Positions 15,089-23,798 of a DNA stretch of 30,809 nucleotides are shown piece by piece. The number at the start of each line of letters is the position of its first letter. Within the stretch, counting starts at the first letter, position 1. A program made the position numbers and the translations under genes. The notes beneath the pieces are model-generated. The model was not told the DNA's origin, did no database searches, and saw only the letters and a list, made by a program, of their open reading frames with translations. The stretch is from Bacillota bacterium (GTDB lineage: Bacteria > Bacillota > Clostridia > Acetivibrionales > DTU013): NCBI GenBank assembly GCA_023411715.1, contig JAEYOM010000087.1, positions 1 through 30,809 on the forward strand, given 5' to 3'.

Positions 15089-16296
15089 GCAAAAGAGCGC
15101 TGACGACTTTGTCGATCTCCCTGAATAATTTGAAACGCAGGCCATTCCGCACACTATGCCTGTTACTTGTGATAGCTGTATTATCATTCGTATTGTTCGG
15201 AGGCTCGGTAATGACTCTGAGTCTGAAAAATGGTACCGACAGTATGTCAAAGCGGCTTGGCGCCGATGCGATGGTTGTTCCCGCAGGGTATGACCGGGAG
15301 GTACAGGGTGCGTTGCTTAGAGGCGAACCAAGTACTGTCTATATGAATAACGATGTTCCGGGACGGGTAATTGCCGTAGACGGAGTAGGTGAAGCATCGC
15401 CACAGCTTTTTGTCGCTACCTTCAGCGCCGATTGCTGTTCACTGCCTATCCAGCTTATTGGGTTCGAGCCTGAAACCGATTTTGTCATTCAGCCATGGCT
15501 GAGTAAACAAATCACCAGGGAGCTGAAGGATGACGAAATTGTGGTCGGCAGCAGCGTCAATGCAGATGCGGGCGACATCCTGACTTTTTTTAACAGGGAC
15601 TACAGAGTAGCTGCCAGACTTGATAAAACGGGAATGGGCTTCGATACGTCAGCTTTTATGAATATGAATGCGGCGGACTGGGCGGTTATGGATTATATAA
15701 AAATGGGTGGGAAATCGTTTCCCAAAGCTGAACGGTCCGTTTCATCGGTGATGATAAAAGTAATGCCGGGATTCAGTACGGGCAGTGTTGCCGAAGGCAT
15801 ACGGAAAGCCCTTGCTAAGGACGGTGTCGACGTCGTTTTGACAAAAAGCATGATAAACAGTGTTTCAAATGGATTAAACCTTCTGACACGGTTAACAGTG
15901 GCGCTTTCGGTCTTGTTTTGGCTGCTGGGAACGGGAGTTCTCGGGGTAATATTCTCAGTCGTATTGAATGAGAGAAAAAAGGAGTTCGGTATTTTGAGGG
16001 CGCTTGGCGCGGACAGAATTAAGCTGGCCGGGATTATTTTATGCGAATCGTCCATCATAAGCATTTGTGGCGCTATTGCGGGCATACTGCTGGCCGGGCT
16101 TTTGCTGCTTCCCTTTGGCGCTTATTTCGCCATAAGGCTGAATTCGCCTTTCCTGCAGCTGCCTGCCGGGAGCGTGCTGACTCTCGCGGCGGTAAGCCTG
16201 CTGTTTTCGGCTGCAGTCGGACCCGTTTCTTCGGCATATTCGGCGGTCAAAATCGGAACAACCGAAATCTATGACATTATGAGGGAGGATGCGTGA
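15085..16296 (+). CDS. ABC transporter permease, FtsX/MacB family
   Basis: A 403-residue permease. A short basic N-terminus (NLKRRPFRT) precedes the first membrane segment (about 21-43). A large extracytoplasmic domain (about 45-260) follows, then three membrane segments near 268-295, 318-345 and 365-385. The FtsX core contains LNERKKEFGILRALGADR, and SSAYSAVKI leads into the C-terminus. Such proteins are mechanotransmission-type transporters that export or extract lipoproteins, peptides or lipids instead of importing solutes. It is coupled to DUF4418 upstream (ATGA) and to the ATPase downstream (GTGATG). The substrate is not visible from sequence. Confidence 0.87.
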   Translation: MSKRALTTLSISLNNLKRRPFRTLCLLLVIAVLSFVLFGGSVMTLSLKNGTDSMSKRLGADAMVVPAGYDREVQGALLRGEPSTVYMNNDVPGRVIAVDGVGEASPQLFVATFSADCCSLPIQLIGFEPETDFVIQPWLSKQITRELKDDEIVVGSSVNADAGDILTFFNRDYRVAARLDKTGMGFDTSAFMNMNAADWAVMDYIKMGGKSFPKAERSVSSVMIKVMPGFSTGSVAEGIRKALAKDGVDVVLTKSMINSVSNGLNLLTRLTVALSVLFWLLGTGVLGVIFSVVLNERKKEFGILRALGADRIKLAGIILCESSIISICGAIAGILLAGLLLLPFGAYFAIRLNSPFLQLPAGSVLTLAAVSLLFSAAVGPVSSAYSAVKIGTTEIYDIMREDA

Positions 16297-16973
16297 TGCT
16301 GCTGGAGCTGCGGCAATTGAAAAAAGAGTACAGCCGCGGGGGAAAAACATTCCCTGCTGTTGATAACATTGATCTCAGTGTGGAGCAGGAGGACTTCATC
16401 TGCATAAACGGCCGGTCGGGAAGCGGAAAGAGCACACTGCTCGGTATGATCGCAGGATTGCTTTCTCCGACGTCGGGAAGCATCATCTTCGACGGCTGTG
16501 ACATATCAAAAATGAGCGATCGGAAATTATCATATATAAGAAATTCCAGTATAGGATACATTCCTCAGGGACGAAGCATTATAGCGAACCTGACAGCTTT
16601 GGACAATATAAGGCTTCCGTTTTTTCTACAGGGGAGAAAGGGGGATCCTTCAGCAAAAGCATTGTCCCTGCTTGATGCCATGGGACTTGCCGGTTTCGCG
16701 GACACATACCCGTCCCAGCTGTCAGGGGGCGAATTGCGGCGCGTTTCAATAGCCAGGGCGCTGATAAATTCACCCAGCCTCATACTTGCTGATGAACCGA
16801 CCGGAGATCTTGATCCGCTAACGACTCAGGAAATAATACGGCTGCTTAAGGGTATCACAACCGCAGGCACTGCGGTCATTATGGTCACGCACGAGCCGGA
16901 TATATACGGATTTGGAAATAGGCTGTACACCATGGATTCGGGAAGTCTGACGGAAACGGCTGCATGCTTTTGA
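16293..16973 (+). CDS. ABC transporter ATP-binding protein, LolD/MacB type
   Basis: A 226-residue ATPase that powers the preceding FtsX-type permease. Walker A is GRSGSGKST (40-48), the Q-loop contains YIPQG, the signature is LSGGELRR (about 143-150), Walker B is LILADEPTGDLD and the switch His is in VMVTHEP. The DEPTGDLD form is characteristic of the LolD/FtsE branch. Translation may begin at GTG 16293, overlapping the permease stop, or at the ATG 16296 immediately after. No strong terminator follows; the palindrome at the stop codon has only a 2-base loop. Confidence 0.9.
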   Translation: MMLLELRQLKKEYSRGGKTFPAVDNIDLSVEQEDFICINGRSGSGKSTLLGMIAGLLSPTSGSIIFDGCDISKMSDRKLSYIRNSSIGYIPQGRSIIANLTALDNIRLPFFLQGRKGDPSAKALSLLDAMGLAGFADTYPSQLSGGELRRVSIARALINSPSLILADEPTGDLDPLTTQEIIRLLKGITTAGTAVIMVTHEPDIYGFGNRLYTMDSGSLTETAACF

Positions 16974-17024
16974 GCAAAAGCCCACTAAACGAATATAAAT
17001 TGTAATATTTATTTCTATAATTTA

Positions 17025-17053
17025 TTGACAATGCTAGATTTTAGGGTTAATAT
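17025..17053 (+). promoter_or_regulatory. Predicted sigma-A promoter of the cysK/nitrogenase-like operon
   Basis: A perfect -35 TTGACA (17025-17030) is followed after 17 bp by TAATAT (17048-17053). No other strong promoter is evident before the downstream genes, so it may drive all nine genes to 26226. Confidence 0.7.
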
Positions 17054-17065
17054 TTTTATATACAA

Positions 17066-17084
17066 ATCATACTATACATATATG
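17066..17084. promoter_or_regulatory. Putative operator in the cysK leader
   Basis: ATCATACTA (17066-17074) begins 12 bp after the -10 box, roughly +6 to +14 of the transcript, and is followed by the palindrome CATATATG (17077-17084). Related strings lie in the leaders of the DUF4418 and second cysK genes at equivalent places. The location would suit a repressor. Confidence 0.45.
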
Positions 17085-17118
17085 AATTATATAATTAAAT
17101 AATATAGGGGGTATTTAC

Positions 17119-18051
17119 ATGTCAAAAATCTATAAAAGCCTGACTGAGCTTATTGGAAGAACACCGCTCCTGGAATTGACAAACTACGGGAAAAAGCACG
17201 GCCTTGCCGCCCGCGTAGTAGCAAAACTGGAGTATTTCAACCCGGCGGGGAGCGTGAAGGACAGGATTGCAAAGGCAATGATCGACGATGCGGAGAAAAA
17301 GGGGCTGCTCAAGCCGGGTTCAGTCATAATTGAGCCCACAAGCGGCAATACCGGGATAGGGCTTGCATCTGTAGCGGCAGCAAGAGGTTATCGCATTATC
17401 CTGACCATGCCTGAAACAATGAGCGTTGAGCGCAGAAACCTTCTGAAGGCATACGGTGCCGAACTGGTTCTCACTGAGGGTTCAAAGGGCATGAAAGGCG
17501 CTATCGCCAAGGCTGATGAACTGGCGCAGGAAGTAGCCGGCTCGTTTATTCCGGGACAGTTCGTAAACCCTGCTAATCCTGATGTCCACAGGGCTACTAC
17601 GGGACCCGAAATATGGGAGGATACGGACGGCAAGGTAGACATACTTGTTTCCGGAGTCGGAACTGGCGGGACTATTACAGGCGCCGGTGAATATTTGAAA
17701 TCAAAAAATCCGGACATAAAAGTCATAGCTGTTGAGCCGTTTGACTCTCCGGTACTGTCCGAAGGAAGATCCGGTGCACACAAGATACAGGGAATTGGAG
17801 CGGGTTTTGTTCCGCAAGTCCTTAATACCGGCATTTATGATGAAATCATCAGAGTTAAAAATGAAGATGCTTTTGCTATCGGGAGGGAATTGTCCAGATC
17901 AGAAGGCCTGCTTATAGGTATTTCTTCGGGTGCGGCCGCATGGGCTGCCACAGAGCTTGCCAAACGGCCGGAGAATGCAGGAAAGCTGATTGTTGCGATT
18001 CTGCCGGACACGGGTGAGAGATACCTGTCCACACCTCTTTTTGCGGAGTAG
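17119..18051 (+). CDS. cysK: Cysteine synthase A (O-acetylserine sulfhydrylase), copy 1
   Basis: This PLP enzyme combines O-acetylserine with sulfide to give cysteine and acetate. The 310-residue protein has usual length. PLP Lys47 is in NPAGSVKDR, the substrate loop is EPTSGNTGIG (about 72-81), the phosphate-binding loop is GVGTGGTITG, and the C-terminus ends PDTGERYLSTPLF. The start follows AGGGGG 9 bases upstream. It heads the nitrogenase-like operon, 58 bp before the NifB-like gene, all on one strand with no terminator between. That placement suggests that the operon product is sulfide or that the operon responds to cysteine shortage. Homology to copy 2 (26364-27305) is high throughout. 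Confidence 0.95.
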   Translation: MSKIYKSLTELIGRTPLLELTNYGKKHGLAARVVAKLEYFNPAGSVKDRIAKAMIDDAEKKGLLKPGSVIIEPTSGNTGIGLASVAAARGYRIILTMPETMSVERRNLLKAYGAELVLTEGSKGMKGAIAKADELAQEVAGSFIPGQFVNPANPDVHRATTGPEIWEDTDGKVDILVSGVGTGGTITGAGEYLKSKNPDIKVIAVEPFDSPVLSEGRSGAHKIQGIGAGFVPQVLNTGIYDEIIRVKNEDAFAIGRELSRSEGLLIGISSGAAAWAATELAKRPENAGKLIVAILPDTGERYLSTPLFAE

Positions 18052-18109
18052 TGCGGTTTCTACCGGGCATTGCCGGGAGCGCGGAATGATTATGCAAGGG
18101 GGGCTGTCG

Positions 18110-19003
18110 ATGCCGTGCTTTGATGAAAGGATAGACAAACGATTTGAAAAAATCTCAAATATGCACCCCTGCTTCAGCGGAAGCGCCAATTCATCGCGGG
18201 GCAGGGTACATCTTCCCGTAAGTCCTAAGTGCAATATACAGTGCAGATTTTGCAAGAGATGTTTTAACAAGACGGAACAGCGTCCCGGAGTAGCATGCGC
18301 GCTCCTTTCTCCGGCAGAAGCGGCAGAGGCCGTGGATAAGGCTCTTGAGCTCTGCCCGCAGATTACGGTCGCAGGCATTGCGGGACCGGGAGATACACTG
18401 GCAACTCCCCATGCGCTTGAAACGTTCCGGTTGATCCATGAGCGCCATCCCGAGCTGATAAATTGTCTTAGCACAAATGGGCTCCTCCTGGAGCGTTGCG
18501 CGCAGGACATAGTGGACGCAGGCGTCAGGACCGTTACTGTTACCGTGAATGCGGTCGACCCTGAGATTCTGCAGAAGATATGCTCTTATATCATATTGGA
18601 CGGTATCCGCTATACGGGTGTGGAGGCTGCCAGCCTGCTGATCGATGCCCAGATGCGGGGCATTATAAAAATTACGGGACTTGGGGCTTTGGTGAAAATC
18701 AACACGGTATTGATACCGCGTGTCAACGACTTGCATATCCGCAGGATATCGGAGATCGTCAAAGCACTTGGAGCCTCCATCATGAACATTATTCCGTTAA
18801 TACCCCAATATGAGATGGCCGATCTGCGCTCGCCAGACTGCCTGGAATTAAACGATGCGAGAGAAACCGCGGAGAAATTCCTGCCCGTTTTCCGCCATTG
18901 CCGCCATTGCCGCGCCGATGCGTGCGGAATTCCCGGACAGGGCGATCTGTCAGGAATCCTTTATCAACACTCGACTGCTGAACAAAACTTTTCACATGGT
19001 TGA
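18110..19003 (+). CDS. NifB-like radical SAM cofactor-precursor synthase
   Basis: NifB fuses two [4Fe-4S] clusters, with SAM-derived carbon and sulfite-derived sulfur, into the 8Fe precursor of nitrogenase cofactors. This 297-residue homologue has the radical SAM motif CNIQCRFC (Cys41, Cys45, Cys48). It also keeps other NifB positions: MHPC (Cys21), His34 in GRVHLPVSP, RPGV, STNGLLL, TVNAVDP and the C-terminal HCRHCRADACG with Cys264 and Cys267. The His-rich stretch after HPCFS in NifB is replaced by SANSSRG. The NifX-like C-terminal domain of many NifB proteins is absent, but a separate NifX-type gene is at 24977. I chose ATG 18110, preceded by AAGGGGGG; ATGs at 18086 and 18092 are alternatives with poorer sites. 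This gene argues for a complex cofactor in the D/K proteins. Confidence 0.87.
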   Translation: MPCFDERIDKRFEKISNMHPCFSGSANSSRGRVHLPVSPKCNIQCRFCKRCFNKTEQRPGVACALLSPAEAAEAVDKALELCPQITVAGIAGPGDTLATPHALETFRLIHERHPELINCLSTNGLLLERCAQDIVDAGVRTVTVTVNAVDPEILQKICSYIILDGIRYTGVEAASLLIDAQMRGIIKITGLGALVKINTVLIPRVNDLHIRRISEIVKALGASIMNIIPLIPQYEMADLRSPDCLELNDARETAEKFLPVFRHCRHCRADACGIPGQGDLSGILYQHSTAEQNFSHG

Positions 19004-19029
19004 TATTTTTCGAATGGAGGATAAGCAAA

Positions 19030-20370
19030 ATGAGCAAATTTGTTGACAGGCCGCGGTATACATGCTCTCTGGGCGGTGCGCTTGCCACGCTCAGGGCAAT
19101 ACCGCGAGCCGTGCCGATCATTCATGCCTCGGCGGGCTGCGGACACAATCTGCATAACGCGATCAACTCAGGCGCCGGATATATCGGAGGTGGTTACTGC
19201 GGCGGCCTTTCGCTGCCGAGCAGTAATGTCGCGGAAAGGGATATAGTTTTCGGGGGAGAAGACCGTCTGCGCGAGCAGATTCAGGCAACGCTCGAAATTA
19301 TGGACGGAGATGTTTTCTTCGTTTTGACGGGCTGCATGGTTGAAATGATCGGAGATGACCTGGAAGCGGTGACTTCGGAGTTCACCGGCTGTGGCAAAAC
19401 TATAATCGCGGTGCATACGCCTAGCTTCCGGGGCAATTCATATACAGGCTATGAGCTGGTGATGGACGCTCTTATACAGAAATTCATAACCAAACAGGAC
19501 GTGAAAGATCCCAAGGCAGTCAACATACTTGGCGTCGTCCCCGCGCAGGATGTGTTCTGGAAAGGCAATCTGCGCGAGCTCAAGAGACTTCTGAAGAAAC
19601 TTGGACTTACAGTGAACACGTTTTTCGGGGAGGGTGAAACTCTGGAGGATATCAGGAATTCAGGGAAGGCGTCTTTGAACATTGTGGTATCCGATATACA
19701 CGGAGTGCAGGCAGCAGAGAGCTTTGAAGAGTTCCACGGAATCCCTTTTATTACGACAGGTTTCCCGATCGGGGCTGCTGCTACGGAAGAATTTCTGAAA
19801 ACAGTGTCCAAAGCGCTGAACATTGACAGTTCGCTTACCGGAGCTGTTATCAAAGAGGAAAAAGCAGTCTACTACGATTATCTTGAACGGCTTGCCGATC
19901 TGTACAACGACATCGACCTGCAGCGTTACGCCGTCGTAGTCGGCGATAGCAGCTATGCTCCGGCGATTACCCGCTTTTTATCCGATGAACTCGGGTGGCT
20001 GCCGGAGCTGACTGTAATTACCGATTTTCTTGATGATAAGCAGAAAAGTACGGTTTCCGGGCGTTTTGAAAACTATGAGTCCGGCCTGAAACCCAATCTC
20101 AGGTTCGATACCGACGCGTCGTCTGTAAAAAGGTATATTGCCGAAGTATGGCCTCCTAACCGGAATGACAGGTATTATGATTCATTCAGCCCAACTGTTG
20201 TCCTTGGCAGCGTTTTCGAAAGAGATCTCGCGGCTGAGTTCGGTTTCCCTCTTCTGACAGTTTCGTATCCAGTGACGAACAGGGTAGTGCTCGATCGTGC
20301 ATATGCGGGCACCAAAGGCGCTTTGAGCATTGTTGAGGATCTGTTCGGCCTGCTTGTGGCAGGAAGATAG
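19030..20370 (+). CDS. Nitrogenase-like component 1, NifK-type subunit
   Basis: A 446-residue member of the nitrogenase component 1 superfamily. Three Cys residues at P-cluster positions are visible: Cys12 in YTCSLGGAL, Cys37 in HASAGCGHN and Cys102 in LTGCMVEMIGDDL. The C-terminal Rossmann-like domain with FPLLTVSYPVTNRVVLDRAYAGTKGAL lines up with the end of NifK (PLIRIGFPIFDR). It is shorter than nitrogenase NifK, as usual in nitrogenase-like enzymes. The start ATG at 19030 follows GGAGG. The gene lies 9 bp before the NifD-like gene, an order (K before D) opposite to nif operons. With the NifD-like protein it should form the catalytic heterotetramer reduced by the NifH-like protein. The substrate is unknown. 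NifN-like scaffold function is an alternative but less likely because no other catalytic component is present. Confidence 0.85.
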   Translation: MSKFVDRPRYTCSLGGALATLRAIPRAVPIIHASAGCGHNLHNAINSGAGYIGGGYCGGLSLPSSNVAERDIVFGGEDRLREQIQATLEIMDGDVFFVLTGCMVEMIGDDLEAVTSEFTGCGKTIIAVHTPSFRGNSYTGYELVMDALIQKFITKQDVKDPKAVNILGVVPAQDVFWKGNLRELKRLLKKLGLTVNTFFGEGETLEDIRNSGKASLNIVVSDIHGVQAAESFEEFHGIPFITTGFPIGAAATEEFLKTVSKALNIDSSLTGAVIKEEKAVYYDYLERLADLYNDIDLQRYAVVVGDSSYAPAITRFLSDELGWLPELTVITDFLDDKQKSTVSGRFENYESGLKPNLRFDTDASSVKRYIAEVWPPNRNDRYYDSFSPTVVLGSVFERDLAAEFGFPLLTVSYPVTNRVVLDRAYAGTKGALSIVEDLFGLLVAGR

Positions 20371-20379
20371 GAGGTAAAA

Positions 20380-21906
20380 ATGGATTATTTGAATGCAAAA
20401 TCAGCGCCCGCACGTGAGGACAGGTTAAAGACCAACATCGCCTACGGCGGGACCTGCGGGCAGCTCAGAGGCTGCGTCGAGAATGGCTGCTTCAGGGAAA
20501 ACGGCTGTCTGAACCTGGCCGGAAGGCGGTTTTCCCAAACGCAGGGCTGTCAGTTCACACTGAGCCTGGCGATACTCAATACGCTGCGCAATGCCGTTAT
20601 CGTCATGCACTCGCCTATCGGCTGCGGTGCGTGCAGTACGGGAAACATAGGGGTTAACAAGACCTTTAAACAGCTTCGGGATCCACGCGCTGAAGGCGTC
20701 ATATGGCTTAGTACCAATCTGGACGAAGCCGACGTTATCAACGGAGGTGAAAGAAAGCTCCGTGAAACTGTGCTATATGCCGATCATGAATTCCGGCCCG
20801 AGACGATCATCGTGGCGAACGGATGCGTCCCGGCGCTGATCGGCGACGATATAGACAGTATCCTGGGCGACCTCCAGACACAAACAGCGGCGGTAATCGT
20901 TCCGATCCACTGCGAAGGCTTCAAATCAAAGGTAATGGCCACAGCTTATGACGCGGTATATCACGGTATATTGAAAAAATACGTCAGAAAGCCTGAAAGA
21001 CGTGAGTATATAGTTGAGCCGGACGTGGAAAAGCTGAAAGAACAGTACCGTATCAGCAGGAATGTCAATATTCTCAATGTATCCTCCATGAGCAGGGTGG
21101 ATGAGTTGGAGCTGCAGAGGCTGCTGAACGCCATAGGGCTTAATGTGAACTTTATTCCGTGCTATGCGCAGACCGAGGACTTCCAGTACTCTCTCGAGAC
21201 TTCCCTGAACGTCAGTATCTGCGGTACGCATGACGATTACTTCGTAGGTCATTTAAGGGAAAAGTACAATATACCGTTCCTGATCGATACTATCCCGATA
21301 GGCCGGAAAAATACCGATCGGTGGATACTTAAAATAGCAGATTATTTCGGCCTTGAAAAGGAAGCGCAGCAGCTGATCGCATATGAAAACGAGCTTCTTG
21401 ACTTTAGCCTGGAACCTTATCGAAGCAGACTCTCCGGGAAACGTGCGTTTCTTGCGGGGGGAGAAGTCCGTATTGTCGCAACCGCCGAAATACTGCAGGA
21501 TCTCGGCATTACGGTGACAGGCTTCAAGGCCCACCATTTTGACGAGTTCATAGCTCCCATATTTGAAGCCCTGGATGATATAGACGAAGTGCCGATCCAT
21601 GTCGCCACCAACCAGCCGTTCGAACAGGCTAACCTGCTGAAGCGCCTGAAACCGGATGTGATCATCACGCATACCGGCGGCAACAACATCGCTGCAAAGC
21701 ACGGCCTGCCGATACTTCCGCTGTTCGGACCAGCCTACAATTATCTGGGCTACTCGGGCGTCTTCGAGGTAGCCAGACGCTTGAACAGAATAATGAGCAA
21801 CCACCAGTTCAACAAAAAGCTCGCAGAAAACACACCCCTTCCGTTCAAGCAGGAGTGGTATGAAAAAGACCCGTTCACCTACATTAAAAAACAGGATGTC
21901 GTATGA
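20380..21906 (+). CDS. Nitrogenase-like component 1, NifD-type subunit
   Basis: A 508-residue protein. P-cluster-type Cys residues are Cys57 (TQGCQFTLS), Cys82 (HSPIGCGAC) and Cys149 (NGCVPALIGDDID). By hand alignment, Cys281 in NVSICGTHDDYF, followed by LREKYNIPF, falls at the FeMo-co Cys275 of NifD (HCYRSMNYI, then EEKYGIPW). The FeMo-co His442 region (MHSWDYSGPYHG) corresponds to LPLFGPAYNYLGYSG, with no His. The N-terminus carries four extra Cys (26, 32, 37, 43; pattern CX5CX4CX5C) before the normal start of homology, which could hold another cluster or metal. The ribosome binding site is AGGAGG. It should house the active site. Loss of the His ligand and absence of NifE/N make N2 fixation unlikely. 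Confidence 0.86.
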   Translation: MDYLNAKSAPAREDRLKTNIAYGGTCGQLRGCVENGCFRENGCLNLAGRRFSQTQGCQFTLSLAILNTLRNAVIVMHSPIGCGACSTGNIGVNKTFKQLRDPRAEGVIWLSTNLDEADVINGGERKLRETVLYADHEFRPETIIVANGCVPALIGDDIDSILGDLQTQTAAVIVPIHCEGFKSKVMATAYDAVYHGILKKYVRKPERREYIVEPDVEKLKEQYRISRNVNILNVSSMSRVDELELQRLLNAIGLNVNFIPCYAQTEDFQYSLETSLNVSICGTHDDYFVGHLREKYNIPFLIDTIPIGRKNTDRWILKIADYFGLEKEAQQLIAYENELLDFSLEPYRSRLSGKRAFLAGGEVRIVATAEILQDLGITVTGFKAHHFDEFIAPIFEALDDIDEVPIHVATNQPFEQANLLKRLKPDVIITHTGGNNIAAKHGLPILPLFGPAYNYLGYSGVFEVARRLNRIMSNHQFNKKLAENTPLPFKQEWYEKDPFTYIKKQDVV

Positions 21907-21924
21907 CGGAGGTGAGGAATTATT

Positions 21925-22926
21925 GTGTCAACAATTTACGAAGCTGCCTTGCCGGCGGCGGTAAAGAGATCGACTGTGGTTTTTGATAAACGGGCGCTGC
22001 TTCCGTCTGTAAGTGCGGCGGCAACTCTTCTTGTCCATCTGCTGGTACCTGACAACCCGGGATATACTCAAAAGCCTCTCCCTTATTTCAGTGTCGCGAT
22101 CATTGTTATTATTGCAGTTACGTTGGGCTTTTTCATACTATCCCTGTTCAAACAGCCGATAAGGGAAAAATACACATACAAGTCATGGTTTTTTGCCGCT
22201 GCCATTATGTTTTTCAACTTATACAACGTAGCAACACTCAAGCTGCTGCTGATCCCTGTCATTTACTTTCCGAGTCCCGACAGGATCCTCAAGGTCTTTG
22301 CGGAGGAATGGCCGTTTCTGCTTAAGTGTCTCGGATATTCCGCCAGGCTTTTGGGAACAGGTTATATAACCGGCGCCGCAGTAGGTATTACGGTGGGCAT
22401 ACTAGTCGGCTGGAGCAGAAAGTGGAGTTATTGGGTAAATCCACTGATCAAACTGGTCGGCCCCATACCCTCGACCGCTTGGGTCCCCATTGCGCTTGTT
22501 TCATTTCCTACATCGTTCCATGCAAGCGTATTCCTTATCGCATTGGCAGTGTGGTTCCCGACGACTGTTCTTACAAGCTCGGGCATATCAAATGTCAAAA
22601 ACGCATATTTCGAGGTTTCAAGCACGCTGGGCGCGAATACGCTGCAAAAGGTTTTCAGGATTGCGCTCCCTGATGCGATGCCGAGCATTTTTATCGGTGT
22701 TTTCAATGGGACCTGTTCTTCCTTTCTTACGCTTATGACTGCCGAGATGCTGGGGGTCAAATTCGGGATCGGCTGGTATATCAACTGGCAGAGGGAAATG
22801 CTTTCGTATGCGAATGTTTATGCCGGGTTGATCGTAATAGCCGTAACATTTTCCCTTATCATCACGTTCATGTTCAGGATTCGCGACCGGGTCCTGGGCT
22901 GGCAGAAGGGGGTCATAAAATGGTAG
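21925..22926 (+). CDS. ABC importer permease, NitT/TauT (SsuC) type
   Basis: A 333-residue membrane component of an importer of the nitrate/sulfonate/taurine group. About two extra N-terminal hydrophobic segments (about 29-45 and 54-76) precede the usual permease core. The core contains the EAA-like loop YFEVSSTLGANTLQKVFRIALPDAMPSIFIG, the site where the ATPase docks. The core begins with LLKCLGYSARLLGTGYITGAAVGITVG. Translation starts at GTG 21925 with GGAGGTGAGG upstream. The end overlaps the ATPase start by 7 bp. Its place inside the nitrogenase-like operon implies that it brings in the substrate of the enzyme. Confidence 0.88.
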   Translation: MSTIYEAALPAAVKRSTVVFDKRALLPSVSAAATLLVHLLVPDNPGYTQKPLPYFSVAIIVIIAVTLGFFILSLFKQPIREKYTYKSWFFAAAIMFFNLYNVATLKLLLIPVIYFPSPDRILKVFAEEWPFLLKCLGYSARLLGTGYITGAAVGITVGILVGWSRKWSYWVNPLIKLVGPIPSTAWVPIALVSFPTSFHASVFLIALAVWFPTTVLTSSGISNVKNAYFEVSSTLGANTLQKVFRIALPDAMPSIFIGVFNGTCSSFLTLMTAEMLGVKFGIGWYINWQREMLSYANVYAGLIVIAVTFSLIITFMFRIRDRVLGWQKGVIKW

Positions 22927-23711
22927 AACAGAAGACAGGCCATATCAGGGCTGAAAGCCTGAAAAAAATTTTTAAGCAGCCGGACGGGCAGGTTGTTGAA
23001 GCGTTGAATGACGTTAATGTGGATATCAAACCGGGAGAGTTCATTTCGCTCATTGGACCATCCGGGTGTGGAAAATCGACATTTCTGAGGCTTCTGGCCG
23101 GTCTGATCCAGCCGGATGACGGACAATTCACCCTCGACGACACCGCTATTACTAAGCCGAGCTGCGAACGCGGACTTGTTTTCCAGGATCCGACCCTTTT
23201 CCCGTGGCTGACGGTGTATGAGAATGTTGCATTCGGACTCAAAATCAGAAACATCTACAAGGGAAAGAAGCCGGAAGTTTCCGAATTCATCAGGCTCGTC
23301 GGATTGAACGGCTTTGAAAAGGCGTACCCGCACCAGCTTTCGGGCGGGATGGCGCAAAGGGCTTCACTGGCCAGGGCGCTTGTAAACCATCCCAAGGTGT
23401 TGCTGCTGGATGAACCGTTTGGCGCCCTCGATGCTTTTACCCGGATGAATATGCAGGATGAACTCATCAAAATCTGGCAAAAGCGCGGGACCACCATGGT
23501 CATGGTGACCCATGACGTGGATGAGGCGATCTATCTGAGCGACAGGATCATAGTAATGACGTCGAGGCCAGCCAGGATCGAAAGCATTATTGATGTAAAA
23601 ATGGGACGTCCGCGTGAAAGGGACCTTCCCGACTTTCTCTACCTGCGTTCGAAGATCCTGCAGATTCTCGATTTTGCAGGAAAGAAAGAGGAGCTCCAGT
23701 ATTATTTGTAA
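22920..23711 (+). CDS. ABC importer ATP-binding protein, NitT/TauT (SsuB) type
   Basis: A 263-residue ATPase that drives the importer. Walker A is GPSGCGKST (46-54), the Q-loop is LVFQDPTLFPWLTV, the signature is LSGGMAQRASLARAL (about 140), Walker B is VLLLDEPFGALD and the switch His is in VMVTHDVDEA. LFPWLTV and DEPFGALDAFTR are typical of the SsuB/TauB/NrtD branch. It overlaps the permease gene and is followed by an 87-bp gap with no recognisable terminator before the binding-protein gene. Confidence 0.9.
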   Translation: MVEQKTGHIRAESLKKIFKQPDGQVVEALNDVNVDIKPGEFISLIGPSGCGKSTFLRLLAGLIQPDDGQFTLDDTAITKPSCERGLVFQDPTLFPWLTVYENVAFGLKIRNIYKGKKPEVSEFIRLVGLNGFEKAYPHQLSGGMAQRASLARALVNHPKVLLLDEPFGALDAFTRMNMQDELIKIWQKRGTTMVMVTHDVDEAIYLSDRIIVMTSRPARIESIIDVKMGRPRERDLPDFLYLRSKILQILDFAGKKEELQYYL

Positions 23712-23798
23712 TCTGTAAACTGTGATATCCGTCTGCTGTGCGAGCTGCTTCAGAAATAGCGGCCGGTATGACAGGCGTGATCTGTAAAGGAGGATTTT

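Noticed and set aside
16966..16981. GCTTTTGAGCAAAAGC palindrome as a terminator of the DUF4418-ABC operon
   Set aside because: The loop would be only 2 bases, the palindrome includes the stop codon, and no T tract follows.
19030..21906. Dark-operative protochlorophyllide or chlorophyllide reductase (BchNB/YZ), or the coenzyme F430 enzyme CfbCD
   Set aside because: Those systems need no NifB or NifX and sit with tetrapyrrole genes; none are seen here.
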